A DNA stretch of 64,000 bases from Niallia taxi (GCF_004005475.1 NZ_RZTZ01000007.1:143737-207736); one strand, 5' to 3'; numbered from the stretch's first letter, positions 25,267-35,300 are shown. Program-made: numbers and translations. The notes: generated by a model from the letters alone, not told the origin.

Positions 25267-26165
25267 TATTTTTCCGCCTTCTTTACTTCAGTATTAGCAA
25301 GCTTCTCGTAATATCGAACAATACTTGAATGGTCATCATTCACTTTTCCGTCTGTTTTTAATGCATGGAATATTTCCAGCAGTTGACTAGATAAAGGCAA
25401 TGGCACGCCAATTTCATGCGCTGTGTCCATCACATTTGTAATGTCCTTCATATTAATAGCGATACTGCCGCCAGGAGTGAAGTTTCTTTCCAGAATAGTC
25501 GGTACCTTAGCATTCAATACTGTACTGCCTGCAAGTCCGCCACGAATTGCTTCATACATCTTCTCAACATCAATACCTGCTTTTGCTGCAAGAACTAACG
25601 CCTCTGACATTGCTGCAATGTTAAGGTTTACAATTATTTGATTAGCAAGCTTTGCTGTTACGCCACAGCCATTGTCTCCAACTAAAACGATGTCCTTGCC
25701 CATTCCACTTAAAACTTTTTTAGCGCTTTCAAAAACCTCTGGCTTTCCTCCAACCATTATCGATAATGTTCCATCTATTGCTTTCGGCTCTCCACCACTT
25801 ACAGGTGCATCAAGCATGTCTACGCCCTGTTTTGCGGCAGTTTCAGCAAGTTCACGCGACACATTTGGTGTGATTGAACTCATATCTATTATTACAGTAC
25901 CTGGCTTAGCACCTTCCAAAATTCCATTTGCGCCAACAATAACTTCCTTTACATGTTTTGACGCCGGTAGCATGGTGATAATAATATCTGCTTTTTCTGC
26001 AAGCTCCTTTGGAGTAGAAGCAGCTTCCGCTCCAGCAGCTGTTAGCTGTGCAACAGCCTCTTTATTAAGATCCAATACAGTCAGAGAATGTCCTGACTTT
26101 ATAAGGTTCAGCGACATTGGCTTCCCCATAATTCCTAATCCAATAAAACCAACTTTTTGTTCCAT
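25266..26165 (-). CDS. ltnD: L-threonate/3-hydroxyacid dehydrogenase (LtnD-like)
   Basis: 299 residues of the beta-hydroxyacid dehydrogenase family. It has the NAD-binding GFIGLGIMGKPMSLNL, the substrate motif DAPVSGGEPKAIDGT and the catalytic lysine in GCGVTAKLANQ. It oxidises a hydroxyl next to the carboxylate. Pairing with an OtnK-type kinase favours L-threonate or D-erythronate 2-dehydrogenase. Start has GAGGAGG upstream. It is first in the operon, divergent from a GntR/FCD regulator. Confidence 0.9.
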   Translation of the reverse strand: MEQKVGFIGLGIMGKPMSLNLIKSGHSLTVLDLNKEAVAQLTAAGAEAASTPKELAEKADIIITMLPASKHVKEVIVGANGILEGAKPGTVIIDMSSITPNVSRELAETAAKQGVDMLDAPVSGGEPKAIDGTLSIMVGGKPEVFESAKKVLSGMGKDIVLVGDNGCGVTAKLANQIIVNLNIAAMSEALVLAAKAGIDVEKMYEAIRGGLAGSTVLNAKVPTILERNFTPGGSIAINMKDITNVMDTAHEIGVPLPLSSQLLEIFHALKTDGKVNDDHSSIVRYYEKLANTEVKKAEK

Positions 26166-26202
26166 CTATATTCCTCCTCAGGCTTGTAAGCATTTGCAAA
26201 TT

Positions 26203-26319
26203 TGTATACATATGTTTTTTTAAAAATATTGAAACTAATGCAATCGTTTTCAACTTTCTACAAACTCATTGTACACGATTACATAAAAATTGTATACATT
26301 TTTTTATTTTTTGTATACA
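26203..26319 (-). promoter_or_regulatory. Three TGTATACA operators and a cre-like site between ltnD and its regulator
   Basis: TGTATACA occurs at 26203-26210, 26291-26298 and 26312-26319, the palindromic type of site used by GntR/FCD regulators. TGCAATCGTTTTCA (26239-26252) fits the loose CcpA cre consensus TGNAANCGNWNNCW. Together they suggest sugar-acid induction plus catabolite repression. Confidence 0.65.
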
Positions 26320-26408
26320 TTTTTATTATCAGCTATTTTTCTATATATTATTTTTAGCTTTTCTTTGGTAAGATACAGATAAATAGCTATTGTACTGGAG
26401 GTGAAACT

Positions 26409-27026
26409 ATGTATGGAAGTGAACGTTCACGTTCTGCTTCGCATCAGTCCTATGAAATGTTACGGGACAAGATACTAAATGGTGAGCTGCAAGGTGGTAC
26501 TAAGATTGTCGAGGAAAAAATTGCAGCAGAGCTGGGTGTGAGCAGAACACCAATCAGGGAGTCTATTCGGAAGTTGGAGTACGAGGGACTAATCGTTAAC
26601 AAACGAGTTGTAAAACCGACAGAGAAAGACTTACGTAATATGTTCCAAGTCCGCATTCTTTTGGAAGGATATTCCGCTCAATGTGCAGCCTCATACATAA
26701 AAGAAAAAGAACTCGAGGAATTATTGGCATGTGTTGAAATCGGAAGAAATGGTGAGGTAGAAGAAATCATGAAGGCGAACGAGCGCTTTCATGAAATTAT
26801 TGTGCAATCAAGCAATAACCCTGTCATGATTGACATTATTGACCGCATGCAATCCACTATTTATCTTTTCAGAAAAACAGTTGTTTTCTATAACCGCCCA
26901 CATCTTATTGATGAACATGAGCAAATATATGAAGCTATTAAAGAAAGAGATGGCCAGAAAGCAGAACAGCTGATGAAAAGCCATTTACAAGCAGACCTCG
27001 AGTTTTGCCTTCACTTAATCGGATAA
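26409..27026 (+). CDS. GntR/FCD-family regulator of the tetronate cassette
   Basis: 205 residues. The winged HTH (residues ~10-75, IAAELGVSRTPIRESIRKLE) is followed by an FCD ligand domain with metal-site-type residues (ANERFHEII and SHLQAD). GGAGGTG precedes ATG. It is divergent from ltnD-otnK-gntP with three TGTATACA boxes in between, so it very likely represses that operon and itself until a sugar acid binds. Confidence 0.9.
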   Translation: MYGSERSRSASHQSYEMLRDKILNGELQGGTKIVEEKIAAELGVSRTPIRESIRKLEYEGLIVNKRVVKPTEKDLRNMFQVRILLEGYSAQCAASYIKEKELEELLACVEIGRNGEVEEIMKANERFHEIIVQSSNNPVMIDIIDRMQSTIYLFRKTVVFYNRPHLIDEHEQIYEAIKERDGQKAEQLMKSHLQADLEFCLHLIG

Positions 27027-27033
27027 ATAGAAT

Positions 27034-27066
27034 AAGGGTGCGCTCTCTTTTAGAGTACACCCTTTT
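27034..27066 (+). terminator. Terminator after the GntR/FCD gene
   Basis: AAGGGTG-c-GCTCT / AGAG-ta-CACCCTT stem followed by T5. A similar hairpin (AAAGGTGCACTC / GAGTACACCTTT) recurs at 27256-27286, as though the segment had been duplicated. Confidence 0.8.
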
Positions 27067-27078
27067 TACATTTGCCCA

Positions 27079-27162
27079 TTAGTCAGCGTCAACTTCTAGA
27101 GTACAAGCATAGTTCATTGCAAGCTGATCAGCAACAGTCATTTCTGAACCGTCGTAATAACA
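27079..27162 (-). pseudogene. Fragment of a decayed gene
   Basis: A minus-strand frame of about 27 residues (YYDGSEMTVADQL, then AMNYACTLEVDAD) ends at a stop (27079-27081). It is cut upstream by an in-frame TAA and has protein-like composition but no start. It lies between two near-identical terminator hairpins. I cannot name the family. Confidence 0.3.
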
Positions 27163-27286
27163 TTATATGGCATTCAATGATTGCATTAATTTCACCAAGA
27201 GAAACAGTGATGAAAAAGGATGAACTTGCTTAAATATATTAATATGTAAATAGAGAAAGGTGCACTCTTTTTATGAGTACACCTTT

Positions 27287-28050
27287 AAAGTAAGTGAGGA
27301 GGAGGTTTTAATGGTATTATAGGGGATTGTATTAAGAGGTGCTTTTGGTAATGAGCCCAGTCACTTTATCGAAGAAAACATAAATGAAGAAGATACCTGC
27401 GATAACCTGTGAAGACAAGCAATTGGTATGCACAATAAGATTTCTTAAAACTAATAATAGATTTTGATTACGTCGTATACTGGTTCAACCTGTTATGGTA
27501 TTTTTTTCTTTCAATGCCCTGCTGGTTGGCATTTAGATACATCATCATATTTTTAGTTTCTATCTGTAAACATCTCCCTATCACAGGCTTTTACACCATT
27601 ATATTTTTTCCGTTATCATGGTAATAACAGCTTGTCCTTCTCGATTACGATTGCCTCCAATCGAACTGCCGCCTCCCTTGCCAAACTTGATTTCTTAATA
27701 CCTTATAATATATTAGTGAAAGTACTTAACAGAAACCGCTTCTCCCCATGGACACACCTATTTTTTTTGAAAATAAGAAAAGAGCGTAAAAGGCTGAAAT
27801 TTTCAATCCTTATGATAGACTTGTCATTTATTTGCTATCTAAGCAAAAATCTCGTAAAGGCAATATTTCTGTTAATTTTATCCGAAACACTTGGCTTTAT
27901 TTACGAAAGCAATAATCAAACTCGTTCACTAATTCGCTCGACAAAGCTTGCCGCTATTATCATCCCTGTTTTATTTCTGTTGTTCTATTAAAGAACCGTT
28001 CTTTGGATTTCCGTCTGTTTATTAAGCACTTTCTCTCTTCATCGCAAAAA
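27287..28050. other. Gene-poor degenerate stretch
   Basis: About 760 bases without a supportable gene. A good ribosome binding site (GAGGAGGAGG, ~27297) is followed by ATG and a stop after three codons. A longer plus-strand frame at 27632-27991 has no ribosome binding site and no recognisable content. It looks like decayed coding DNA or intergenic filler. Confidence 0.5.
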
Positions 28051-28053
28051 GAA

Positions 28054-28075
28054 AAAGCACCAAACCAGGTGCTTT
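28054..28075 (-). terminator. Terminator of the pspA gene
   Basis: AAAGCACC / GGTGCTTT stem and, on the minus strand, a T5 run. Confidence 0.8.
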
Positions 28076-28082
28076 CCCTAAA

Positions 28083-28739
28083 TTATATAGCATCTTTTTC
28101 TCCCTTTAGCTTATTCAGCTCATCAGCGATCGCCTCTTCACTAACAGTGGTGTCAGTACTGTTCAACGGATTTAGTGGATTTCCTCCGACTTGGACTTCG
28201 GCTTCCAAAAAGAGTATTTTCTCCTCCATTCTAGTAACACCTCGAAAAATACTATCTGCACCAAAGGATACAGTAATGTTTTGTATCTGCTTAGAGTTTT
28301 TCGCAACATTTGCACGAGACACCAGCACAGTTTTCTTTTGCTTGAGTTCATTAAGTGTGTTCTGCAGCTCACTAAACTTGTCCTGCAGTACAATCGTCTG
28401 CTCCTTGATCGCATCAAGCTGCTGTTTATACAGGCTAAGCTGTTGTTCAAGATTGATTTTTTCCTGGATTGCCAATTTAGCAGCAGCCTCATCTCCCTTC
28501 TGGAGAGCCAATGCTGCTTGTCTTGTTCTTTGACCAATATATTCTGTCGTTTCTGCTATTAATGCAGCTTGTTTGTTTTCAGCAAATAGCTGTTTGGAAA
28601 TGGCAGATTGTGCTTTGTTTAGCTCTTGTTCCATTTCTCGTAAATATTCATTTAGCATTACAATTGGATCTTCGGTTTTATCCAATAGTCCATTTATACC
28701 TGAAGTTGTAATTGTTTTAATTCGCTTGAAAATACCCAT
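28083..28739 (-). CDS. pspA: PspA/IM30-family membrane-stress protein
   Basis: 218 residues, almost entirely helical coiled coil. The N-terminal amphipathic segment MGIFKRIKTITTSGINGLLDK is followed by DPIVMLNEYLREMEQEL, both typical of PspA/LiaH/Vipp1. These ESCRT-III-like proteins coat and protect the cytoplasmic membrane. ATG follows AAGGAGCG. It is a single-gene unit with no Psp or Lia regulators next to it, and no clear SigW-type promoter was found upstream. Confidence 0.92.
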   Translation of the reverse strand: MGIFKRIKTITTSGINGLLDKTEDPIVMLNEYLREMEQELNKAQSAISKQLFAENKQAALIAETTEYIGQRTRQAALALQKGDEAAAKLAIQEKINLEQQLSLYKQQLDAIKEQTIVLQDKFSELQNTLNELKQKKTVLVSRANVAKNSKQIQNITVSFGADSIFRGVTRMEEKILFLEAEVQVGGNPLNPLNSTDTTVSEEAIADELNKLKGEKDAI

Positions 28740-29129
28740 TTTTATTCGCTCCTTGTTGTTCGTATTATTTTTTCCTTTTATTTAAGTAAGCTTGGATTCC
28801 TTGAATTTATTGTTGGTTTAGTTGGAATGGAACTATCCAAACAAATCTGTATTCTTCCTGCCTAATTCCTTATACCTGAAAGATGATAACGGGTGCTATA
28901 AAAGAAAACCTAAACCCTAAAGTTGACTGTTTTTCCCCTCCTCTCCTTTCGATATTTGCAGTTTAATAATGTTTAGTGAAAACATGGTGAAATGTTTCTA
29001 ATAAATAAAAAACTATAAAAACAATAATTGAGTTTTTTAAAAAGATGTATGTACATAGCGAACTATTTAAGTGTTTAAGGATACTTAAAAGTGTCGAACT
29101 TTCAGAATTTAACAACTTTGGATATTCAC

Positions 29130-29156
29130 TAAAAAAATAGGAAATTCGACCGATAA
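29130..29156 (+). promoter_or_regulatory. Candidate sigma-D (flagellar) promoter
   Basis: TAAA (29130-29133) and ACCGATAA (29149-29156) are spaced 15 bp, close to the SigD consensus TAAA-N15-GCCGATAT. It sits about 40 nt before the c-di-GMP aptamer of a chemoreceptor operon, which fits motility control. Confidence 0.7.
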
Positions 29157-29194
29157 TTTGGACATAGGTTAGTAGGATAAATTCTTTATATATC

Positions 29195-29275
29195 TTTGGC
29201 AAACTCACTGAAAAGTGAGGACGCAAAGCTTCGGGTCTAAGGCATTTTGATAGCTATGATGGCTGAGCTGCAACA
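29195..29275 (+). ncRNA. Cyclic di-GMP-I (GEMM-I) riboswitch aptamer
   Basis: The aptamer has the GEMM-I core in order: GGCAAACTCAC-TGAAAA-GTGAGGACGCAAAGC, then TTCGGGTCTAAGGCA, the second stem around TGATAGCTATGATGGCT and the closing GAGCTGCAA. The invariant GACGCAAAGC and GGGTCTAAGG segments are intact. It is followed by a terminator (29305-29331). A GCTGCA / TGCAGC pairing across 29266-29306 could act as the alternative stem. It would gate the decarboxylase-chemoreceptor operon. Confidence 0.92.
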
Positions 29276-29304
29276 TACATATTATTTAATGTATTTTTGT
29301 TTGC

Positions 29305-29331
29305 AGCCCTTATTTACATAGGGCCTTTTTT
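29305..29331 (+). terminator. Riboswitch-controlled terminator
   Basis: GCCCT / AGGGC stem followed by a T6 run, directly after the c-di-GMP aptamer and before the first start codon. Its 5' arm abuts TGCAGC, which can pair back into the aptamer's 3' end. Confidence 0.75.
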
Positions 29332-29396
29332 ATTGAACCTCTTTTTTAGATACTAAAGTATTTATCTTATTAGCAAAAAAAATTTTGGAGGAAATT

Positions 29397-31046
29397 ATGG
29401 ATTTTAAAAAAGTACAGCAGTTATTTCCTAGTGAAGACGGAAATAAACAGCAGCAACTAGAATTATTAGGTTATATCGAGCAATTATTAAGTGGAATTGA
29501 TAGCAAGAAGGATCCTAACAAATCTACATTAGGTCCTATTCAGGAGAAAAGTGACAATTTGTACAAAGAAATAGTTGAAAATGCAGCTACTCCAAATTCC
29601 GGAATTAATATGGAGGAAATAGTAAATAAACTTATTGCTCTTTCTGATGGACATCCTTACCATACTAGAAATTTCGTTACTAATGTTTTACCAATGGCAA
29701 GTATTCCTGGAATTATTGGACTGCTAACGACTTCAATCTTAAATGGAAACAACCTTTGGGATGTATATGGCCCTGCAGCAGCAGAAGCAGAGGTTAAAGT
29801 AATTTCAATGATGTCTAAGCTTGTTGGGTATGATTACACAAAAAGCTGGGGATACACTACTTGGGGTGGACAGGGTGCCGTATTCAGCGGTCTGCGTCTA
29901 GCAATTGCTAAGCAATTCCCAAATGCTAAAGAGGAAGGCGTACCAAATAATCTTTACTGCTTCGCTTCAGAAAATGCCCATTATAGTCTATTAAAATCTG
30001 TTGAAGCAACTGGAATAGGCAGCAACCATTTAATTCGCGTTAAAGCTGGAAGCGACTTTGCAATGGACATAACAGATCTTCAAGAGAAAATGGAAGCTGT
30101 TATCCAAAAAGGCGGTATTCCAATCTATGTTGTAGCTACAACTGGAACTACTGATAGCTTCGGTATTGACGATGTGAAAAGTATTAAAGAAATTACTACT
30201 GAATTAGAGAAAAAACATCAGTTAAAACCAATTCACATCCATGCAGATTCTGCATTAGGCGGATTCTATTCATTATTTGCCAATTACGATTTCACTAACA
30301 ATCCTCTTAACTTTGAAAAGGATGTATTGGAAGGTTTAATGCAAATTAATGAAAGAATGCAGTATATCTCCATCGCGGATAGCCTATGCTTCGACTTCCA
30401 AAAGCTTGGTCAAACACCATATTTAACAAGTCTTTTCTTAGTGAAAAATGGCGAGAGCCTTGGTCTTCTTGACCTTGAAGAGTTTGAAACACCTTATGTT
30501 GGGAATCGTGGATATGGAAGCTACCATACAGGTTATACGTTAGAGTGCTCAAGAATGGGAAGCTCAATTGCTATTTATGCTGCATTATTAGCGTTCGGTG
30601 TTGAAGGCTACCAACAGATTCTTGCAAATTATGTTCGCGTTAATATCGCCTTCAGAAAAATGTTAAAAGAAAGAATCCCTAATATGGGAATTACTAACGA
30701 GAAAAATATTGGTCCTATTACAACATTCCGTATTTACCAAGACACTGTACAATGGGATCTTGAACAAAGCGGTCAAGCAACTACTGAACAAATAAATCTT
30801 ACAAACGAATTAAACTATGAATTATTTGAAATTCTTGGTCAACAACGTGAAGATGTATTTTTCGGTGATACTAAAAAGCAATGCTTAGTAGATGTAAGTG
30901 ATTCAGATGAGCGTCTCCCTATTTATGTTTCTAAATTATTCTCGATTTCACCATATACAGAAGTGGAACATTTAGACCATATGATAACAGCTATTGAGAA
31001 ATCCATAATGAAAATGGAGGGTATGAAAGTTGAAGTTACCCTCTAG
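29397..31046 (+). CDS. PLP-dependent (group II) amino acid decarboxylase
   Basis: 549 residues of the PF00282 type. The PLP-stacking His is in [13 protein letters not shown], the pyridine-nitrogen Asp in [12 protein letters not shown], and the Schiff-base Lys in [15 protein letters not shown]. The residue before that Lys is Gln rather than the usual His. A substrate (Tyr, Glu, Asp, diaminobutyrate) cannot be assigned. ATG at 29397 follows GGAGG. The gene's end overlaps the chemoreceptor start by 17 nt, so translation is coupled. The sigma-D-like promoter and c-di-GMP riboswitch place the enzyme in the motile-to-sessile switch. Confidence 0.88.
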   Translation: MDFKKVQQLFPSEDGNKQQQLELLGYIEQLLSGIDSKKDPNKSTLGPIQEKSDNLYKEIVENAATPNSGINMEEIVNKLIALSDGHPYHTRNFVTNVLPMASIPGIIGLLTTSILNGNNLWDVYGPAAAEAEVKVISMMSKLVGYDYTKSWGYTTWGGQGAVFSGLRLAIAKQFPNAKEEGVPNNLYCFASENAHYSLLKSVEATGIGSNHLIRVKAGSDFAMDITDLQEKMEAVIQKGGIPIYVVATTGTTDSFGIDDVKSIKEITTELEKKHQLKPIHIHADSALGGFYSLFANYDFTNNPLNFEKDVLEGLMQINERMQYISIADSLCFDFQKLGQTPYLTSLFLVKNGESLGLLDLEEFETPYVGNRGYGSYHTGYTLECSRMGSSIAIYAALLAFGVEGYQQILANYVRVNIAFRKMLKERIPNMGITNEKNIGPITTFRIYQDTVQWDLEQSGQATTEQINLTNELNYELFEILGQQREDVFFGDTKKQCLVDVSDSDERLPIYVSKLFSISPYTEVEHLDHMITAIEKSIMKMEGMKVEVTL

Positions 31047-32724
31047 AAAAAAGTCGATACTATTTAAAAACATTTTAGATTTTGTTATACCTATTGCTAT
31101 TTTTTCCGTTATATTTAGTGCAACTCTTTATACTTTTTCGATGAATATTATTAATAATTATGTTATTGACCAGTTTGAGAATCGTTTAGAAACAGTTCTT
31201 AATGACATGGTTGAAAACATTGATACTACTCTTGTAGAAAGTGCTGATAGTGGCAATGCAAGTGCATATAAAGAACTACTAGATAAAGTAAATTATTACC
31301 AGCAAAAACATAAGGTCGAAAACACTTATGTTCTCGCTAAAAAAGGTAATAACGAGTACATCGTCGCATTAAGTAACTCTGATGAGCAAGGGTCAGATTA
31401 CACGTTTTCTGAGGATATGAAACAAACACTATCAGAAGGAAAAATTCAATATAGTGATATTTATAAGGATGAATTTGGGGTTCATAAATCTATCTTTGCT
31501 CCTATAAAGGGAACAGATATGATTGCTGGTATTGATATGGATGCATCATTTATCAATGCTTTAAAATCACAGGCACTTTATACGTCATTAGCTTTAACTG
31601 TCATCTTTATTATTTTAGGTATAATCATTGCCTACTTTATTAGCAAACGAATTACAAATCCTATCATTGCTATAAAGAACTACGTAAACCAAGTTGCTGA
31701 TGGTAACTTAGAAGTAAAAGACCTGAATATTAATAGAGAAGATGAAATTGGTCAGCTGGCAGCTGGAACACAGCAAATGGTATTGGATCTTAACACCTTA
31801 ATTAATAAAATAGCTCATAATGCACAAGAAGTTTCGACAACTGCTGAAGAACTTAGCTCTAGTGCTGAGCAAACAAATGTTTCCGTTGTTCAAGTAACCG
31901 AATCTATTCAGGAAGTATCAAGTGGTGTGGAGAATCAGACTCAAAATATCGATAAAATGAACAAAGGGATATTTGATGTTTCTAATGGTATGCAGCTTAT
32001 CGCTTCAAACGTTAAGGACGTGTCTACAAATTCTAATGAAACTTCCAAGGTTGCAACAAATGGCTCCATGGTTATAGATTCTGCGCTTGAGCAAATGGAT
32101 GAAATTCACCAATCTATGAAACATACTTCTGAGGTTGTTAATAGATTAAGCAAGCAAACGAATGAAATCGGCGAAATTATTTCATTAATTACTGCCATTT
32201 CAGACCAAACTAACCTATTAGCGCTTAATGCTTCAATTGAGGCAGCAAGAGCCGGGGACCATGGTAAAGGATTCGCAGTAGTAGCTGAAGAGGTGCGTAA
32301 ATTAGCGGAGGAATCCAGAACTGCTGCAAACAATATTACAAATAAAATTGAAACTATTAAAGTAGAATCTTCAAATGCTGTTGAGGCAATGAACTCTGGA
32401 TACAGTAAATTAGAAGATGGTGTTGCAACGTTTGAGCATGCAAGAGGTGCTTTTGCTGATATCAAGAAATCAGTCGAAGGTGTTAATACGCAAATCACAG
32501 AGGTTAATACTGCGATTGAAGACATGAATAATGGTGTTCAACAAGTATCTAAATCAATGGAAGAGCTAAGTGCAATATCTGTTGAAACAACAAGCAATAT
32601 TCAACAAATTGCCGCTACCTCTGAAGAGCAAACTGCCATATTTGAAGAAATCGCAAATTCTGCTTCGACTATGTCTACAATGGCTGAAAGTCTGCGTGAT
32701 AGTGTTAAGAAATTTAAATTGTAA
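31030..32724 (+). CDS. Methyl-accepting chemotaxis protein
   Basis: 564 residues. TM1 (residues ~17-38), an extracellular Cache-like sensor (~40-175) and TM2 (~178-202) are followed by HAMP ([15 protein letters not shown]) and a long signalling coiled coil with the hairpin tip [20 protein letters not shown], then [21 protein letters not shown] at 31030 has GGAGGG 8 nt upstream. Being co-translated with the PLP decarboxylase suggests that receptor ligand and enzyme share an amino acid or amine. That link is inference. Confidence 0.93.
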   Translation: MKLPSRKKSILFKNILDFVIPIAIFSVIFSATLYTFSMNIINNYVIDQFENRLETVLNDMVENIDTTLVESADSGNASAYKELLDKVNYYQQKHKVENTYVLAKKGNNEYIVALSNSDEQGSDYTFSEDMKQTLSEGKIQYSDIYKDEFGVHKSIFAPIKGTDMIAGIDMDASFINALKSQALYTSLALTVIFIILGIIIAYFISKRITNPIIAIKNYVNQVADGNLEVKDLNINREDEIGQLAAGTQQMVLDLNTLINKIAHNAQEVSTTAEELSSSAEQTNVSVVQVTESIQEVSSGVENQTQNIDKMNKGIFDVSNGMQLIASNVKDVSTNSNETSKVATNGSMVIDSALEQMDEIHQSMKHTSEVVNRLSKQTNEIGEIISLITAISDQTNLLALNASIEAARAGDHGKGFAVVAEEVRKLAEESRTAANNITNKIETIKVESSNAVEAMNSGYSKLEDGVATFEHARGAFADIKKSVEGVNTQITEVNTAIEDMNNGVQQVSKSMEELSAISVETTSNIQQIAATSEEQTAIFEEIANSASTMSTMAESLRDSVKKFKL

Positions 32725-32818
32725 AGTTTAAATCAACAGTCCTATTCATTATGTAGGATGTACCTAAGACTTTAAACAAATTGCTTTAAAGGTCAAAAGC
32801 AAAATGATATTGTTTCCG

Positions 32819-32861
32819 CTGAGTTACATTTCGTTATATGAGATGTAACTCAGTTTTTTTT
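32819..32861 (+). terminator. Terminator of the decarboxylase-chemoreceptor operon
   Basis: Perfect 11-bp stem CTGAGTTACAT / ATGTAACTCAG followed by T8. The rest of 32725-33075 shows nothing definite. Confidence 0.88.
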
Positions 32862-33075
32862 ACATATAATTCCCCTATTATTTTCAATCATCTATGTACC
32901 TCTTTTATTCCCGTTCACCATTAATAGAAAGATCTTTTCCAGCTAGTATGATCAATTATTCTCACTAGTTTACTCCCTTCATTATTTTTTTCGATAAGTC
33001 TTTTTCCTTTTCACTGTTTTTTCACCATTGCTATATATATTGAGGTCTGTGAGAAAAAGTTAAAGGAGCGAAAAT

Positions 33076-34527
33076 ATGAATTTTTTAAAACGCGCATTTC
33101 TAAGTGTTAAGGCAAGGAAGGGAAAAAGTCTGCTGCAGATATTTGTATTTTCTGTTATTTGTGTACTTGTACTGACAGGCTTATCTATTCAAACAGCAGC
33201 AAAAAAATCCAGTGACTTGGCTAGGAAGCAGCTTGGTGCAGATGTGACATTACAGGTTGACATGGACAAATTACGGGAGCAAATGCAATCGGAAGCATCT
33301 GAAGGTGGTGGACGAGCTAAATTCACGTCTACTCCAATTGATGTGGAAACAGCAGAGGAACTGACTTCATATGACCAAATTAAAGGCTATAATTTCTATT
33401 CCTCTACAACTGGTCTTGCTTCTAGCTTTGATCCAATTGAAAACAGTACATCTACAACAACAGAAGAAGAAACAGCAACCCAAGAGGGTGCCGGCAGAAT
33501 GGGCGGGATGGCTCAAGGTGATGTCACACTTCAAGGTGTGACTTTTACAGATTCCTATACAGACTTTATGGACAGCACTGCTGAAATAGTCGCGGGAGAG
33601 CATCTTACAGATGAGGATGTTGGCAAAAATGTAGCCGTTATCGAACAGACACTTGCTGAGGAAAATGATTTACAGGTTGGTGATAAAATTACTGTCACAA
33701 GCCCGCAGGATGATTCTGTTTCACTTGAGCTAGAAATTAAAGGTATTTATACTACTACTTCAACCGGCTCTGATCAAGCAATGGACTTTACTGCAATGAT
33801 ACCTTACAACAAAATTTTTGTACCATATACAGCAGCATCCGAACTAAAAGGCGCGGATTATGAAGGAACAATTGACAGTGCTATTTATTACATTAATGAC
33901 CCGGCAGATATGGAAGCATTCGTGGCCCAAGCTAAAAAAGAGAGCGGCATTGATTTTGATACATTCAAGCTGGATGCAAATGATGAACTATATCAGCAAA
34001 TGGTTGGTCCGATAGAAAATGTCGCTAGCTTCTCCAAAAATATTGTTTACCTAGTTTCGATTGCTGGTGCTGTCATTTTAGGTCTAATTGTGATGATGTC
34101 TATTAGAGAACGAAAATATGAAATGGGTGTTCTTTTAGCAATCGGTGAGCAACGCTGGAAGCTGGCTGGCCAGTTTATCGTTGAAATACTGCTTGTTGCC
34201 GTTCTGTCTCTTGGAATTGCCACGGTGAGTGGAAATGCAGTGGCAAGTAAGGTAAGTGATCAGTTGTTAAGTCAAGAAATTGCTTCAAGCGAAACAACTT
34301 CAACACCAGATTCATTTAGAGGTGGCGGATTTGGCAAAGGAATGGCCATGAATACAGCGGCAACAGCAGATGCCCAAACAATTGCTGAGCTGGATGTTAG
34401 CGCAACAGGAAAAGACTTAGGTATTTTAGCTCTCATCGGCGTATTGATTGCCGTCATTTCTGCATTATTGCCATCATTGTCCGTTCTTCGATTGCAGCCT
34501 AAAACAATCTTAAGCAAACAGGATTAA
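33076..34527 (+). CDS. MacB/FtsX-type ABC transporter permease
   Basis: 483 residues. TM1 (residues ~20-40) is followed by a large extracellular MacB-like domain (~45-320, low-complexity Thr/Glu loop near 125-145), then three C-terminal helices of the FtsX fold (VSIAGAVILGLIVMMSIRER, a mid helix and a final LGILALIGVLIAVISALLP). AAAGGAG precedes ATG. It is 22 nt upstream of its ATPase gene. Such pairs export peptides, lipoproteins or drugs, or act mechanically on the envelope. Confidence 0.9.
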   Translation: MNFLKRAFLSVKARKGKSLLQIFVFSVICVLVLTGLSIQTAAKKSSDLARKQLGADVTLQVDMDKLREQMQSEASEGGGRAKFTSTPIDVETAEELTSYDQIKGYNFYSSTTGLASSFDPIENSTSTTTEEETATQEGAGRMGGMAQGDVTLQGVTFTDSYTDFMDSTAEIVAGEHLTDEDVGKNVAVIEQTLAEENDLQVGDKITVTSPQDDSVSLELEIKGIYTTTSTGSDQAMDFTAMIPYNKIFVPYTAASELKGADYEGTIDSAIYYINDPADMEAFVAQAKKESGIDFDTFKLDANDELYQQMVGPIENVASFSKNIVYLVSIAGAVILGLIVMMSIRERKYEMGVLLAIGEQRWKLAGQFIVEILLVAVLSLGIATVSGNAVASKVSDQLLSQEIASSETTSTPDSFRGGGFGKGMAMNTAATADAQTIAELDVSATGKDLGILALIGVLIAVISALLPSLSVLRLQPKTILSKQD

Positions 34528-34549
34528 AAGAATAAGGAGATGAATATAG

Positions 34550-35245
34550 ATGGGTTCTTTATTAGAATTACAAAACATCAGTTACTGGTATAAACACGAA
34601 AACAAAAAAGTCGATATCCTGAAAAATATAAGTGTTAGTTTTGACAGAGGTATTTTCTATACCATCATTGGCCCATCAGGCTCTGGAAAGACGACCTTCC
34701 TTGCCCTGGCGAGTGCACTTGATGTCCCAAAGGACGGCTCCGTTCTTTATGAGGGAAAGGATATTAAAAAAATCGGGCTTTCTAAATTCCGCAATAAATA
34801 TGTATCCATTGTTTTTCAAGCATATAACCTATTGCCATATATGACTGCCCTGCAAAATGTAACAACAGCTATGGAGATTACTGGTTCCAGCCATAAAAAC
34901 AAAAAGGAATATGCTTTAGAAATGCTGGCAAAGGTGGGTATTTCTGCTGATCAAGCCCGCCAGAAAGTCCTTACATTGAGCGGAGGACAGCAGCAGCGTG
35001 TGTCCATCGCAAGGGCATTATGCTGTGATGCGGAGCTCATTGTGGCAGACGAACCAACAGGAAACCTTGATGAAACGACTGCCCAGGAAATCGTCGGAAT
35101 TCTTCAGGCCCTTGCACATAATGAAGGAAAAAGCGTGATTGTGGTAACACATGATCAAAACATTGCCCAGCAATCAGATGTTGTTGTTAAACTTTCAAAA
35201 GGAAGCTTTACTGTCACAGCAAACAAAGAAGCCGTGCACGTATAA
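34550..35245 (+). CDS. MacB-type ABC transporter ATPase
   Basis: 231 residues with all ATPase motifs: Walker A GPSGSGKTT, Q-loop VFQAYNLLP, signature LSGGQQQR, Walker B LIVADEPTGNLDE and switch VVTHD. It powers the preceding FtsX-type permease. Start follows AAGGAGATG. No two-component system of the BceRS type is adjacent, so regulation is not visible. Confidence 0.93.
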   Translation: MGSLLELQNISYWYKHENKKVDILKNISVSFDRGIFYTIIGPSGSGKTTFLALASALDVPKDGSVLYEGKDIKKIGLSKFRNKYVSIVFQAYNLLPYMTALQNVTTAMEITGSSHKNKKEYALEMLAKVGISADQARQKVLTLSGGQQQRVSIARALCCDAELIVADEPTGNLDETTAQEIVGILQALAHNEGKSVIVVTHDQNIAQQSDVVVKLSKGSFTVTANKEAVHV

Positions 35246-35260
35246 TTAAATCAAATACTA

Positions 35261-35293
35261 AAAAGTACATCATGAAGTGTGATGTACTTTTTT
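35261..35293 (+). terminator. Terminator of the ABC exporter operon
   Basis: AAAAGTACATCA / TGATGTACTTTT stem followed by T's, between convergent genes. Confidence 0.85.
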
Positions 35294-35300
35294 GAAGTAT

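Noticed and set aside
27632..27991. 119-codon plus-strand open frame rich in hydrophobic residues
   Set aside because: No ribosome binding site, no recognisable domain, and set in degenerate DNA; treated as chance.
28963..29226. 87-codon minus-strand frame overlapping the c-di-GMP aptamer
   Set aside because: It is the reverse of a structured RNA and promoter region and has no ribosome binding site.
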